This document shows, one piece after another, positions 1 to 6,302 of a stretch of DNA of 20,024 nucleotides. A program made the position numbers and the translations under genes. This stretch comes from SG8-30 sp964406445 (GTDB lineage Bacteria > Pseudomonadota > Gammaproteobacteria > Steroidobacterales > Steroidobacteraceae): positions 1-20,024 of the forward strand of contig CAYORU010000051.1 in assembly GCA_964406445.1 (NCBI GenBank). Direction: 5' to 3'. Below the pieces are notes generated by a model that made no database searches, had not been told where the DNA came from, and was given only the letters and a program-made list of their open reading frames with translations. Position 1 is the stretch's first letter; every line of letters starts with the position of its first letter.

Positions 1-13
1 ATCCGTCCGGTGG

Positions 14-34
14 AGTCTAGTTATAGACTGTCTA
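14..34. repeat. Iterated GTCTA/TAGAC palindromes
   Basis: AGTCTA at 14-19 is followed by a 4-base spacer and its reverse complement TAGACT at 24-29. The TAGAC of that second arm (24-28) also pairs, across one base, with GTCTA at 30-34. The pattern is therefore GTCTA-N4-TAGAC-N1-GTCTA, all perfect. It lies near the window edge in non-coding sequence beyond the end of the purine operon. It looks like an operator for an unknown regulator or part of a control region for a gene to the left, which is not visible here. Confidence 0.45.
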
Positions 35-96
35 CTTGACGGGGGAGCTTACGCTGCCTCCCGAGATTTCAGCCGGCGATGGAGCCTTCGGCGCCC

Positions 97-155
97 GACC
101 GGGGCGAGTCTTCCCTTGCTCCGAACCGGAGTCGCCGGGAAGACTCGCCCCGGTC
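97..155. repeat. 19-bp perfect inverted repeat with nested hairpin
   Basis: Bases 97-115 (GACCGGGGCGAGTCTTCCC) are exactly reverse-complementary to bases 137-155. The 21-base interior contains a second hairpin, CTCCG at 119-123 and CGGAG at 127-131 with an AAC loop. It begins 25 bases past the stop of the DUF3108 gene, so it could end or stabilise the purMN-DUF3108 transcript. Neither side has a T run, so it is not a standard rho-independent terminator. A REP-like dispersed palindrome or an RNA 3'-end stabiliser are the other readings. Confidence 0.75.
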
Positions 156-180
156 AGACGCCTGTGGCGCGCAGTTCGCG

Positions 181-909
181 TTACGGGTCGAGCTTGTAGC
201 TCGTCAGCTCCATGGAGAAGGCGCGCTTGCCGTCGCGCAGCTGCTCCATCTTCACCGGCAGGTACTGCGTCTGGGGCGCGAGCCACATCCAGGTGACCCG
301 CCGTCCGCCCGGCCGGCGGGTGGTGTAGACGAGCGTGTCGAACTCGCCCGCCGGCGTCGTGACGCGCTCGCGCCGCTCGAGGCGCAACTCCGTCTCGCGC
401 AGCTTGCCGCTGTCGACCATCGGCAGGGCCTCCGGCTCGCGGCCCGACATCAGCGCGACCATGATCGCGAGCTGCGAGGACACGGGATCCTGGGTGCCCG
501 GCTCCACGGCGAGGTCCAGCGGCTCGCCCTTGGCCGCGCCGGTGACGCGGTTCCGCGACCAGTCGAAGGCGAGCTGCGCGTCCTCCTGCTTGCGCTCCGA
601 GCCGTCGTCGAAACGGAAGCGCAGCGGCCGCACGCCGGTGCCGTCAACCTCGACCCACGAGGTCTGCACCAGGGTGCCCCCGGCGATCAGCCGCGCCAGG
701 CCCTTCGCGTCGGACCGCGACTCGAAGATCCACCGGCCCGGCTGCGCGTCGCGCCGCAGGTCGAAAGTGCTGGTGCCGACGCTGAGCGAGCCGTAGCTCA
801 CCGCGTAGCGCGCGTCGAACGGGGTGAGCGCCGGCGGCCGCGCGTCCGCGCTCGCGGCGATGCCCGCGAGCAGGAGCGCGATCGTCCCCCGGGCCTGCCA
901 TGTCCTCAT
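181..909 (-). CDS. DUF3108 domain-containing periplasmic protein
   Basis: This 242-residue protein begins with a signal peptide (basic start MRTWQAR, hydrophobic stretch to about residue 18, likely cut near ADA at 21-23). The rest looks like one DUF3108 domain, a beta-rich periplasmic or outer-membrane-associated family of unknown function; typical parts are the start FDARYAVSYGSLSVGTSTF and the C-terminal TWMWLAPQTQYLPVKMEQ. The ATG at 907-909 overlaps the purN stop by four bases (ATGA), so it is the last gene of a purM-purN-DUF3108 unit and probably translated by re-initiation. A DUF3108 gene after purN is a common gammaproteobacterial arrangement, but nothing in the sequence links the protein to purine synthesis. 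A large inverted repeat follows its stop. The family call is by pattern and the role is unknown. Confidence 0.85.
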   Translation of the reverse strand: MRTWQARGTIALLLAGIAASADARPPALTPFDARYAVSYGSLSVGTSTFDLRRDAQPGRWIFESRSDAKGLARLIAGGTLVQTSWVEVDGTGVRPLRFRFDDGSERKQEDAQLAFDWSRNRVTGAAKGEPLDLAVEPGTQDPVSSQLAIMVALMSGREPEALPMVDSGKLRETELRLERRERVTTPAGEFDTLVYTTRRPGGRRVTWMWLAPQTQYLPVKMEQLRDGKRAFSMELTSYKLDP

Positions 910-1559
910 GCTTCACCCCGCTGCACCGGCTGCTCCAGCCGCCGGCCGTCGAGCCACGCGGCCCGGTCGCGCCATTCGAGCCGGCCCGCTGCGAACCAGC
1001 CGACGGCCTCCGGGTAGATGCTGTGCTCCCAGCGCTGAACGCGTGCTGAAAGCGACGCTTCGGTGTCCTGCGCCTGCACGGCGATCCTCGCCTGAATGAC
1101 CGCCGGGCCGGCGTCGAGTTCCTCGGTGACGAAATGCACCGTGCAGCCGTGCACCGGGTCCCTGGCCTCGAGCACCCTGCGGTGGGTGTGCAGGCCCGGG
1201 TAGGCCGGCAGCAGGGAAGGGTGGATGTTCAGCATCCGGCCCTCGTAGCGCCGCACGAAGCCAGCGTCGAGGATGCGCATGAATCCTGCCAGGGCGACGA
1301 GCCCCGGCGCGGCGGCGTCGAGGACCGCCGCGAGCGAAGCGCCGTAGCTGGCGCGGTCGGCGTGGCCCGCGGGCGCGACGACTTCGCAGGGGATGCCCAG
1401 CTCGCGCGCGCGATGGAGTCCGGCGGCCTCGGCGCGGTCGCAGACGACGAGGACGACGCGGGCGGGGATCCGGCCTGCGAGGCCTGCCTCGGCGATCGCG
1501 GCCATGTTGCTGCCACGACCGGAGATCAGTGCCGCGACGGCGAGCGGGGCGCCGCTCAC
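906..1559 (-). CDS. purN: Phosphoribosylglycinamide formyltransferase (GAR transformylase)
   Basis: PurN transfers a formyl group from 10-formyltetrahydrofolate to GAR, the third step of de novo purine synthesis in the cytoplasm. The 217-residue product has the usual length (about 212 in E. coli). The N-terminal phosphate-binding stretch ISGRGSNMAAI lies at about residues 12-22. The catalytic region follows, with NIHPSLLPAYPG (Asn and His of the active site) and then GCTVHFVTEELDAGP, which holds the conserved His and Asp. The GTG start at 1557-1559 was chosen because it makes a GTGA overlap with the purM stop and places the Gly-rich motif at the normal distance. The frame stays open far upstream, but that is only the shadow of purM. 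Its own stop overlaps the DUF3108 start by four bases. Confidence 0.96.
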   Translation of the reverse strand: MSGAPLAVAALISGRGSNMAAIAEAGLAGRIPARVVLVVCDRAEAAGLHRARELGIPCEVVAPAGHADRASYGASLAAVLDAAAPGLVALAGFMRILDAGFVRRYEGRMLNIHPSLLPAYPGLHTHRRVLEARDPVHGCTVHFVTEELDAGPAVIQARIAVQAQDTEASLSARVQRWEHSIYPEAVGWFAAGRLEWRDRAAWLDGRRLEQPVQRGEA

Positions 1560-2587
1560 CCGATGCGCACCTCGCCCGCGCCCGCCACCACCTCGCCGAT
1601 CACCGTCGCGGTCTCCCCCGCGCGCGCGAGCAGCTCGAGCGCGCGGTCCGCGTCGGCCGGGGACACCTGCAGCGTCATGCCGATGCCGCAGTTGAAGGTG
1701 CGGTGCATCTCGGCGTCCTCGATGTGTCCGGTGCGCTGGATCCAGTCCCAGACCTCGCCGCGCGTCCAGGCACGCGGATCCAGCCTCACGCCGAGCCCCT
1801 CGGGCAGCACGCGCGGGATGTTGTCGGTCAGGCCGCCGCCGGTGATGTGCGCGATGCCCCGCACCGGCAGCTCGCCGAGCAGCGCGAGGACCGGCTTCAC
1901 GTAGATGCGCGTCGGCTCGAGCAGCAGGTCGAACAGCCGGGCGCCGGACAGCTGCGTGGCCTCGTCCGCGCCCGCGCGCGCCACGAGCCGGCGGATCAGC
2001 GAGTAGCCGTTGGAGTGCGGGCCGGAGGAGGCGAGCCCGATGACCGCGTCGCCGGCGCGGGTCGCCGCGCCGTCGAGGATCCGGTCGCGCTCGACGACGC
2101 CGACGCAGAAGCCGGCGAGGTCGTAGTCGTCGGCCGCGTACATGCCCGGCATCTCCGCGGTCTCGCCGCCGACCAGCGCGCAGCCGGCGAGCTCGCAGCC
2201 GCGCGCGATGCCGGAGATCACGCGCTCGGCGACGTCGACGTCGAGCCGGCCGGTCGCGTAGTAGTCCAGGAAGAACAGCGGCTCCGCGCCCTGCACCACC
2301 ACGTCGTTGGCGCACATCGCGACCAGGTCGATGCCGATCCCGTCGTGGCGCCCGGTGTCGATCGCGAGGCGCAGCTTGGTGCCCACGCCGTCGGTGCCGG
2401 CGACCAGCACCGGCCGCCGCCAGCGCTCGAGCGGCAGCTCGACCAGCGACCCGAAGCCGCCGATGCCGCCCAGCACCTCGGGCCGCATCGTGCGCCGCAC
2501 ACGGGGCTTGATGCGCTCGACCAGGGCGTCGCCCGCGTCGATGTCGACGCCCGCGTCGCGGTAGGTGAGGGGGGTGGGATCGGTCAT
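1556..2587 (-). CDS. purM: Phosphoribosylformylglycinamidine cyclo-ligase (AIR synthetase)
   Basis: PurM closes the imidazole ring of FGAM to AIR with ATP, step five of purine synthesis. The 343-residue product matches the usual length and is recognisable throughout: N-terminal LTYRDAGVDIDAGDALVERIK, then GTDGVGTKLRLAIDTGRHDGIGIDLVAMCANDVVVQGAEPLFFLDYYATG in two adjacent blocks, GGETAEMPGMY, SSGPHSNGYSL and HITGGGLTDNIPRVLP. The ATG at 2585-2587 is used because the protein then begins MTDPTPLTYRDAG, as in E. coli PurM; the open frame extends to 2725 without conserved sequence. A -10-like TAGAAT lies only 13 bases before the start codon, which implies a very short leader, and no Shine-Dalgarno sequence is visible. 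It is divergent from the DUF2066 gene and overlaps purN by four bases. Confidence 0.97.
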   Translation of the reverse strand: MTDPTPLTYRDAGVDIDAGDALVERIKPRVRRTMRPEVLGGIGGFGSLVELPLERWRRPVLVAGTDGVGTKLRLAIDTGRHDGIGIDLVAMCANDVVVQGAEPLFFLDYYATGRLDVDVAERVISGIARGCELAGCALVGGETAEMPGMYAADDYDLAGFCVGVVERDRILDGAATRAGDAVIGLASSGPHSNGYSLIRRLVARAGADEATQLSGARLFDLLLEPTRIYVKPVLALLGELPVRGIAHITGGGLTDNIPRVLPEGLGVRLDPRAWTRGEVWDWIQRTGHIEDAEMHRTFNCGIGMTLQVSPADADRALELLARAGETATVIGEVVAGAGEVRIG

Positions 2588-2599
2588 GGGCTGAGATGG

Positions 2600-2606
2600 T
2601 ATTCTA
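2600..2606. promoter_or_regulatory. Overlapping divergent -10 elements (purM / DUF2066)
   Basis: TATTCTA at 2600-2606 reads as TATTCT on the plus strand (2600-2605, towards the DUF2066 gene) and as TAGAAT on the minus strand (2606-2601, towards purM). Each is a good sigma-70 -10 hexamer. No convincing TTGACA-like -35 is seen 16-18 bases from either one. If both are used, transcription would start near 2612 going right (leader about 25 bases) and near 2594 going left (leader about 5-8 bases). This is inferred from sequence only. Confidence 0.5.
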
Positions 2607-2636
2607 ACCGCTTCTCCGTCCTGGCTTCCCGCCGCG

Positions 2637-3620
2637 ATGATGCCCACGACCCGTTCCCGCCGCTGCCGACGATGGCTTGCGCCGCTCCTGCTCGCCTTCG
2701 CGACTGCGGCCGGTGCGGCGGACATCGGCAGCCTCTACGAGGTCAGCGTCCCCGTGCGGGGTCCCGGCGAGCCGGCCGAGCGGCGCGCGGTGAGCGAGGC
2801 CATGGGCGCGGTGCTGGTGCGCGTGACCGGGCGGCGCGACGCGCCCGGCACGCCCGCGCTCGGTCGCCTGATGCAGGATTCGCAGCGCTACGTGCGCACG
2901 TACCGGCGGGCCCCGGGCGGCCTGCTCGTAGTCAGCTTCGACGGCGACGCGGTCGAGCGGGCCGTGGCCGAGGCGGGACTGCCGTTCTGGGGCGCCGACC
3001 GGCCGCTCACGGCCGTATGGATGGTCGATGGCCGAGGCCAGCTGGTCACGGCGGCGAGCGCCGCCCGCCGCAGCCTCGACCTCGTCGCCGCGCAGCGGGG
3101 TCTGCCGCTCGCCTGGCCGATCGGCGACGGACTCGACGATCCGGCCTTGCGGGCGCGCCAGGCGGCCGCTGGCGACGTCGCCTCGCTCGCCGCCGCGTCG
3201 GGCCGCTACGGCGCCGAGGCCGTGCTGGTCGGCCGTCCGGACGGCGCCGGTTTCCGCTGGACGCTCACGGCCGGCGGCGATCGCCGCGAGTTGCAGGGCA
3301 GCCCGGAGGACGGCGTGCACCTCGCCGCGGATCGCCTCGCCGCGCGCTACGCGGTCGCCGGCGGCGCGCGCCGCAGCGAGCTGTCGGTGGAGGTGGGCGG
3401 CGTCGACGGCGTCGCGGCCTACGCGGAGGTGGGCCGGCTGCTCGTCTCGCTCGAGCCGGTGCGCAACGTGGCGGTGCGCGAGGTCCGTCCGGACTCCGTC
3501 GTGTACGGAATCACGGTGCGCGGCGACGCAGACCAGCTGCGTCGGGCGATCGCCGCGAGCGGCCGCCTGTTGCCGGCCGGCAGCTCACCCGCGGGGCCGG
3601 TGTTCCGCTACCAGCCGTGA
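2637..3620 (+). CDS. DUF2066 domain-containing exported protein
   Basis: The 327-residue product starts with a basic n-region (TRSRRCRRW), a hydrophobic core (LAPLLLAFATAAGA) and a likely signal-peptidase site near residues 26-28. The mature part matches the DUF2066 family: YEVSVPVRGPGEPAERRAVSEAMGAVLVRVTGRRDAP near the N-terminus and repeated beta/alpha segments towards the C-terminus. The function of this family is unknown. Two adjacent ATG codons (2637 and 2640) could each start it, and no clear Shine-Dalgarno sequence precedes them. It stands divergently from purM, as its homologue does in many gammaproteobacteria, and its TGA overlaps the GTG start of the next gene, so it should be translationally coupled to the phosphatidyltransferase and then hda. 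Confidence 0.87.
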   Translation: MMPTTRSRRCRRWLAPLLLAFATAAGAADIGSLYEVSVPVRGPGEPAERRAVSEAMGAVLVRVTGRRDAPGTPALGRLMQDSQRYVRTYRRAPGGLLVVSFDGDAVERAVAEAGLPFWGADRPLTAVWMVDGRGQLVTAASAARRSLDLVAAQRGLPLAWPIGDGLDDPALRARQAAAGDVASLAAASGRYGAEAVLVGRPDGAGFRWTLTAGGDRRELQGSPEDGVHLAADRLAARYAVAGGARRSELSVEVGGVDGVAAYAEVGRLLVSLEPVRNVAVREVRPDSVVYGITVRGDADQLRRAIAASGRLLPAGSSPAGPVFRYQP

Positions 3621-4189
3621 GCCTGGCGCCGCTGCCGAACCTCCTGTGCGTCCTGCGCATCGCGCTCGCCGTGCCGGTCGTCTGGACGCTGGTCGAGGGC
3701 CGCTATGGCTTGACGCTCGCGCTGTTCTTCGTCGCCGCGGTCACCGACGGCCTCGACGGCTGGATCGCCAAGCGCTTTCACTGCGAGACCGAGCTCGGCA
3801 AGGTCCTCGACCCGGTGGCCGACAAGCTGCTGCTGGTGAGCGCCTTCGTGACGCTCACGGTGCTCGGCCTCGTGCCGATGTGGCTCGCGGCCACGGTCGT
3901 GCTGCGCGACCTCGTGATCGGCATCGGCGCGGCGATCTACCAGCGGCTGTTCGGCGCGATCGAGGGCCGGCCGACCTGGCCCAGCAAGATCAACACCGTG
4001 TTCCAGCTCCTGTACGGACTCGCGGTCATCGCGGGCGAGGCGGCGCCGGCGGTCGTGCCCGCCGCGGCCGTGACGGTGCTCGGCGCCACGGTGTTCGTGA
4101 CCACCGTGGTGAGCGGGGTGGACTACGTGCGCATCTACGCGCGCAAGGCGGCGGCCGTGGCCCGGGCGCGCGCCGCCGGGACGGCCTGA
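3617..4189 (+). CDS. CDP-alcohol phosphatidyltransferase, PgsA/cardiolipin-synthase-like
   Basis: This 190-residue membrane enzyme should move a phosphatidyl group from CDP-diacylglycerol to an alcohol such as glycerol 3-phosphate. The CDP-alcohol motif is D44-x2-D47-G48-x2-A51-K52-x8-G61-x3-D65-x3-D69, with all four metal-binding aspartates present. The usual Ala-Arg is Ala-Lys here, a conservative change. The opening LPNLLCVLRIALAVPVVW and the DPVADKLLL block resemble PgsA, and there are about six hydrophobic segments. The exact acceptor cannot be read from sequence; the genome probably has another pgsA elsewhere. The GTG start at 3617 forms a GTGA overlap with the DUF2066 stop. The frame stays open far upstream only because of the high GC content. 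It lies two bases before hda. Confidence 0.88.
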   Translation: MSLAPLPNLLCVLRIALAVPVVWTLVEGRYGLTLALFFVAAVTDGLDGWIAKRFHCETELGKVLDPVADKLLLVSAFVTLTVLGLVPMWLAATVVLRDLVIGIGAAIYQRLFGAIEGRPTWPSKINTVFQLLYGLAVIAGEAAPAVVPAAAVTVLGATVFVTTVVSGVDYVRIYARKAAAVARARAAGTA

Positions 4190-4191
4190 GC

Positions 4192-4884
4192 GTGCGCCAG
4201 CTGCCGCTCGGCGTGAACCTGCGGGTCGGCTCCCGCTTCGCGACGTTCCAGGCGGGCTGCAACGGCGCCGTCGTCGCCGAGCTGCGCCAGCTGGCCGCGC
4301 GCGAGGGCCCGCTGGCCGTCTGGCTGCACGGCCCGCCGGGCTCGGGGCGCACGCACCTGCTGCAGGCGGCTTGCGCCGCGGCGGGCGAGGCGGGCCTCGC
4401 CGCGGCCTACCTGCCGGTCGGCGAGCTGGCCAGCGCCCAGCTGCTCGAGGGCCTCGAGACGCTCGATCTGGTCTGCCTCGACGACGTCGACGCGGCGAGC
4501 GGCGACGCCGCCTGGGAGCGGGCGCTTTTCGGCCTCTACCAGGGGCTCGCCGAAGCGGGCGGCCGGCTCGCGCTCGCCGCTCGCGAGCCACCCGCGCAGG
4601 GCGCGATCCGGCTGCCCGACCTCGCCTCCCGGCTGGCCGCGGCGAGCGTGCGCCCGCTGCATCCGCTGCCGGAGTCGGCGCAGGGCGGCGCGTTGCTCGC
4701 GCGAGCCGCGGCGCAGGGCCTCGAGCTGCCGGAGGACGCACTGCAGTTCCTGCTGCGACGGGCGCCGCGCGACTTCGCCGCGCTGTGCCGGCTGCTGGAT
4801 GCGCTGGATGCCGCCTCGCTGGCCTCGCAGCGCCGGCTGACGGTGCCGCTGGTGCGCGACGTGCTCGAGCAGCAGGGCTACTGA
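4192..4884 (+). CDS. hda: DnaA regulatory inactivator Hda
   Basis: Hda binds the DNA-loaded beta clamp and stimulates ATP hydrolysis by DnaA, preventing over-initiation (RIDA). The 230-residue protein has the expected short form, an AAA+ domain without a DNA-binding domain. An N-terminal clamp-binding motif QLPLGV lies at residues 3-8. The P-loop GPPGSGRT is at 47-54, with Arg where most have Lys, as in E. coli Hda. Walker B is in LVCLDDVD (93-100). The box VII segment DLASRL (143-148) carries the arginine that acts on DnaA. The GTG start at 4192, two bases after the previous stop, places the clamp motif right at the N-terminus. The gene ends in a 7-base tail-to-tail overlap with the DUF2069 gene. 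Confidence 0.94.
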   Translation: MRQLPLGVNLRVGSRFATFQAGCNGAVVAELRQLAAREGPLAVWLHGPPGSGRTHLLQAACAAAGEAGLAAAYLPVGELASAQLLEGLETLDLVCLDDVDAASGDAAWERALFGLYQGLAEAGGRLALAAREPPAQGAIRLPDLASRLAAASVRPLHPLPESAQGGALLARAAAQGLELPEDALQFLLRRAPRDFAALCRLLDALDAASLASQRRLTVPLVRDVLEQQGY

Positions 4885-5225
4885 GCGGGCGGCGCGGCGC
4901 GCAGCCAGGCGACGGCCGCCGCGAGCGCGGCGAACGCGAGGCCGCCGGCGGCGAGCGCGAACGGACGCGAGGGTGCGTTCGCCACCAGTTCCATCAGCGC
5001 CCAGGTCAGCGCGGGCGCGAGCGTCAGCGGGGCCCAGCGGTAAGTGCGCCGGCGGCCCGCGACCAGTCCCGGCGCGGGCAGGAGCAGCGGCGCGACGGTG
5101 CCGAGCGTCGCCACCACGGCGGCCGCCGTCGACAGTTGCGTCCAGTGCCAGGCGAGCAGCACCAGCGCAAGCAGTCCGAAGGCGGCGAGCGTGGCCATGC
5201 GCGCCAGGGCTGCGCGATCGCTCAT
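4878..5225 (-). CDS. DUF2069 small membrane protein
   Basis: This 115-residue protein contains four hydrophobic segments (roughly residues 11-26, 33-55, 66-84 and 88-108). It has a basic loop GRRRTYRW after the second and the conserved-looking WAPLTLAPALTWALMELVANAPSR region. It matches the DUF2069 family of inner-membrane proteins, whose function is unknown. The ATG at 5223-5225 overlaps the wrbA stop by four bases (ATGA), so the two genes are co-translated; this pairing also occurs in other gammaproteobacteria. Its TAG stop lies inside the end of hda on the other strand, giving a 7-base convergent overlap with no room for a terminator. Confidence 0.85.
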   Translation of the reverse strand: MSDRAALARMATLAAFGLLALVLLAWHWTQLSTAAAVVATLGTVAPLLLPAPGLVAGRRRTYRWAPLTLAPALTWALMELVANAPSRPFALAAGGLAFAALAAAVAWLRAAPPAQ

Positions 5226-5824
5226 GGCCGGCTGCCCGACAGGCGCAGCGTGGTTTCGGCGAGGCGCCGGCCGAGCGCCTGCGCAAGCGATCGCTCCTCC
5301 GCCTGCAACGTCGGCGCCTGCGCGGCGCCGGACACCCGGCTCGCACCGTAGGGCGTGCCGCCGCCGCGGGTCGTGGACAGCGCCGGCTCGGTGAACGGCA
5401 GGCCGACCAGTAGCATGCCGTGGTGCAGCAGCGGGATCATCATGGACAGGAGCGTGCTCTCCTGCCCGCCATGCGGGGTCTGGCCCGAGGTGAACACCGC
5501 GGCAGGCTTGCCCGACAGCGCCCCGGAGAGCCACAGGGCGCCCGTGCCGTCGAGGAAGGCCTTCAGCGGCGCGGCCATGTTGCCGAAGCGTACCGGGCTG
5601 CCGAGCGCCAGCGCCGCACAGGACTCCAGGTCGGCGAGCTCGGCGTAGGGGGCGCCGGAATCCGGTACAGGTGGAGCGGCGACCTCGGTGACGGGCGAGA
5701 CGGGGGGCACGCTGCGGAGTTTCGCCCTCGCGCCCGGCACCGATTCGATGCCCCGGGCGACCTGGCGCGCGAGCTCCGCGGTGCCTCCGTGGCGGGAATA
5801 GAACAACACCAGGATCTCGCTCAT
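5222..5824 (-). CDS. wrbA: NAD(P)H:quinone oxidoreductase, WrbA family flavodoxin-like protein
   Basis: WrbA is an FMN-dependent enzyme that reduces quinones by two electrons, limiting redox-cycling stress. The 200-residue product has the normal length. The FMN phosphate loop is YSRHGGTAELA at residues 9-19. The next FMN contact is GSPVRFGNMAAPLKAFLDG at about 79-97, followed by GALW. The late motif GGGTPYGAS also fits WrbA. The ATG at 5822-5824 is preceded by AGGAG (complement of 5835-5839) ten bases upstream, a good ribosome site; the frame continues to 5968 without family similarity. It is first in a two-gene unit with the DUF2069 gene and is divergent from the lipoprotein gene. No obvious strong promoter is seen in the 175-base gap. 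Confidence 0.93.
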   Translation of the reverse strand: MSEILVLFYSRHGGTAELARQVARGIESVPGARAKLRSVPPVSPVTEVAAPPVPDSGAPYAELADLESCAALALGSPVRFGNMAAPLKAFLDGTGALWLSGALSGKPAAVFTSGQTPHGGQESTLLSMMIPLLHHGMLLVGLPFTEPALSTTRGGGTPYGASRVSGAAQAPTLQAEERSLAQALGRRLAETTLRLSGSRP

Positions 5825-5834
5825 TCGGCGGTTT

Positions 5835-5839
5835 CTCCT
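5835..5839 (-). promoter_or_regulatory. Ribosome binding site of wrbA
   Basis: CTCCT on the plus strand gives AGGAG on the coding strand, ten bases before the ATG at 5822-5824. It supports that start over the upstream in-frame one at 5968. It is one of the few clear Shine-Dalgarno sequences in this window. Confidence 0.65.
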
Positions 5840-5932
5840 GCCTCTGCCGACGCTTGCCGAGGCTGGCGGCGCATCGTGCAGGCATTGCGGCATTTGCGCA
5901 ACGAAGCCCCGGGCGCGGGTCCCGGCGCACCC

Positions 5933-5960
5933 TTGACGCTGTCGCGAGGCCGCTGCTAGC
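5933..5960 (+). promoter_or_regulatory. Weak sigma-70-like promoter for the lipoprotein gene
   Basis: TTGACG at 5933-5938 is a 5/6 match to the -35 consensus. TGCTAGC follows at 5954-5960 as a poor -10 with a spacing of 15-16 bases. Transcription would begin shortly after and run through the 14-bp palindrome at 5975-5988 before the ATG at 6000. The -35 is good and the -10 is doubtful. Confidence 0.35.
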
Positions 5961-5974
5961 GTGCGCAAAATAAC

Positions 5975-5988
5975 TTTGATCGATCAAA
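5975..5988. promoter_or_regulatory. 14-bp perfect palindrome, likely operator
   Basis: TTTGATCGATCAAA is a perfect palindrome 11 bases before the likely start of the lipoprotein gene, in an AT-richer patch (about 5966-5990) of a very GC-rich window. Its place downstream of a possible promoter suits a repressor operator. It resembles an FNR site in its TTGAT and ATCAA half-sites, but those are separated by two bases instead of four. It is also rich in GATC-type sequence. The regulator is unknown. Confidence 0.5.
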
Positions 5989-5999
5989 CGGTTACCGAC

Positions 6000-6302
6000 A
6001 TGCGGCCCTTGTGCGTCCTGGCTCTCTGCGCGTCGCTCGCGGCCTGCGCGGGCGCGCCCGTGCAAGCCATGAGCGACGCGCGCCAGGCGGTCCGGGCGGC
6101 CCAGGCCGCCGGTGCCGACCAGCACGCGCCGGACCAGCTCGCGCAGGCCGTGCGCCTCATCGGCAGCGCGCAGAGCGACCTCGAGCGCCACGACTACCGT
6201 TCCGCGGAGCAGGCCGCGCGCGCAGCGCGGCGCAGCGCGCTCGAGGCGCTCGCCGAGGCTCGCAAGGCCCGCACGGCGCCGCCCGGGGCCGAGCAAACGT
6301 GA
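6000..6302 (+). CDS. Small DUF4398-like lipoprotein
   Basis: The 100-residue product has a lipoprotein signal: MRPLCVLALCASLAAC with the lipobox LAAC and the modified cysteine at residue 16. The mature part is short, Ala/Arg-rich and helical (SDARQAVRAAQAAGADQHAPDQLAQA then SAQSDLERHDYRSAEQAARAARR). This resembles the DUF4398 domain, a TolA/OmpA-associated helical-hairpin type found in small envelope lipoproteins. The ATG at 6000 is chosen because it begins the signal peptide directly; an in-frame GTG at 5961 would add 13 residues and place the palindrome at 5975-5988 inside the gene. Its TGA overlaps the acylphosphatase GTG. The domain assignment is by resemblance and the function is unknown. 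Confidence 0.78.
   Translation: MRPLCVLALCASLAACAGAPVQAMSDARQAVRAAQAAGADQHAPDQLAQAVRLIGSAQSDLERHDYRSAEQAARAARRSALEALAEARKARTAPPGAEQT

Noticed and set aside
97..155. Rho-independent terminator
   Set aside because: The stem is strong, but neither side is followed by a run of T, so it was kept as an inverted repeat only.
1529..3616. Very long open frame on the plus strand ahead of the phosphatidyltransferase
   Set aside because: It is antisense to purM and purN and then out of frame through the DUF2066 gene. The translation is Arg/Ala-rich with no family features. Only the part from 3617 is a gene.
5976..5987. FNR/CRP-type binding site
   Set aside because: The half-sites TTGAT and ATCAA are present but separated by two bases; FNR needs four.
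5961..5999. Alternative GTG start adding 13 residues to the lipoprotein
   Set aside because: It would put residues before the signal peptide that do not fit a lipoprotein leader and would include the palindrome in the coding region. The ATG at 6000 is better.
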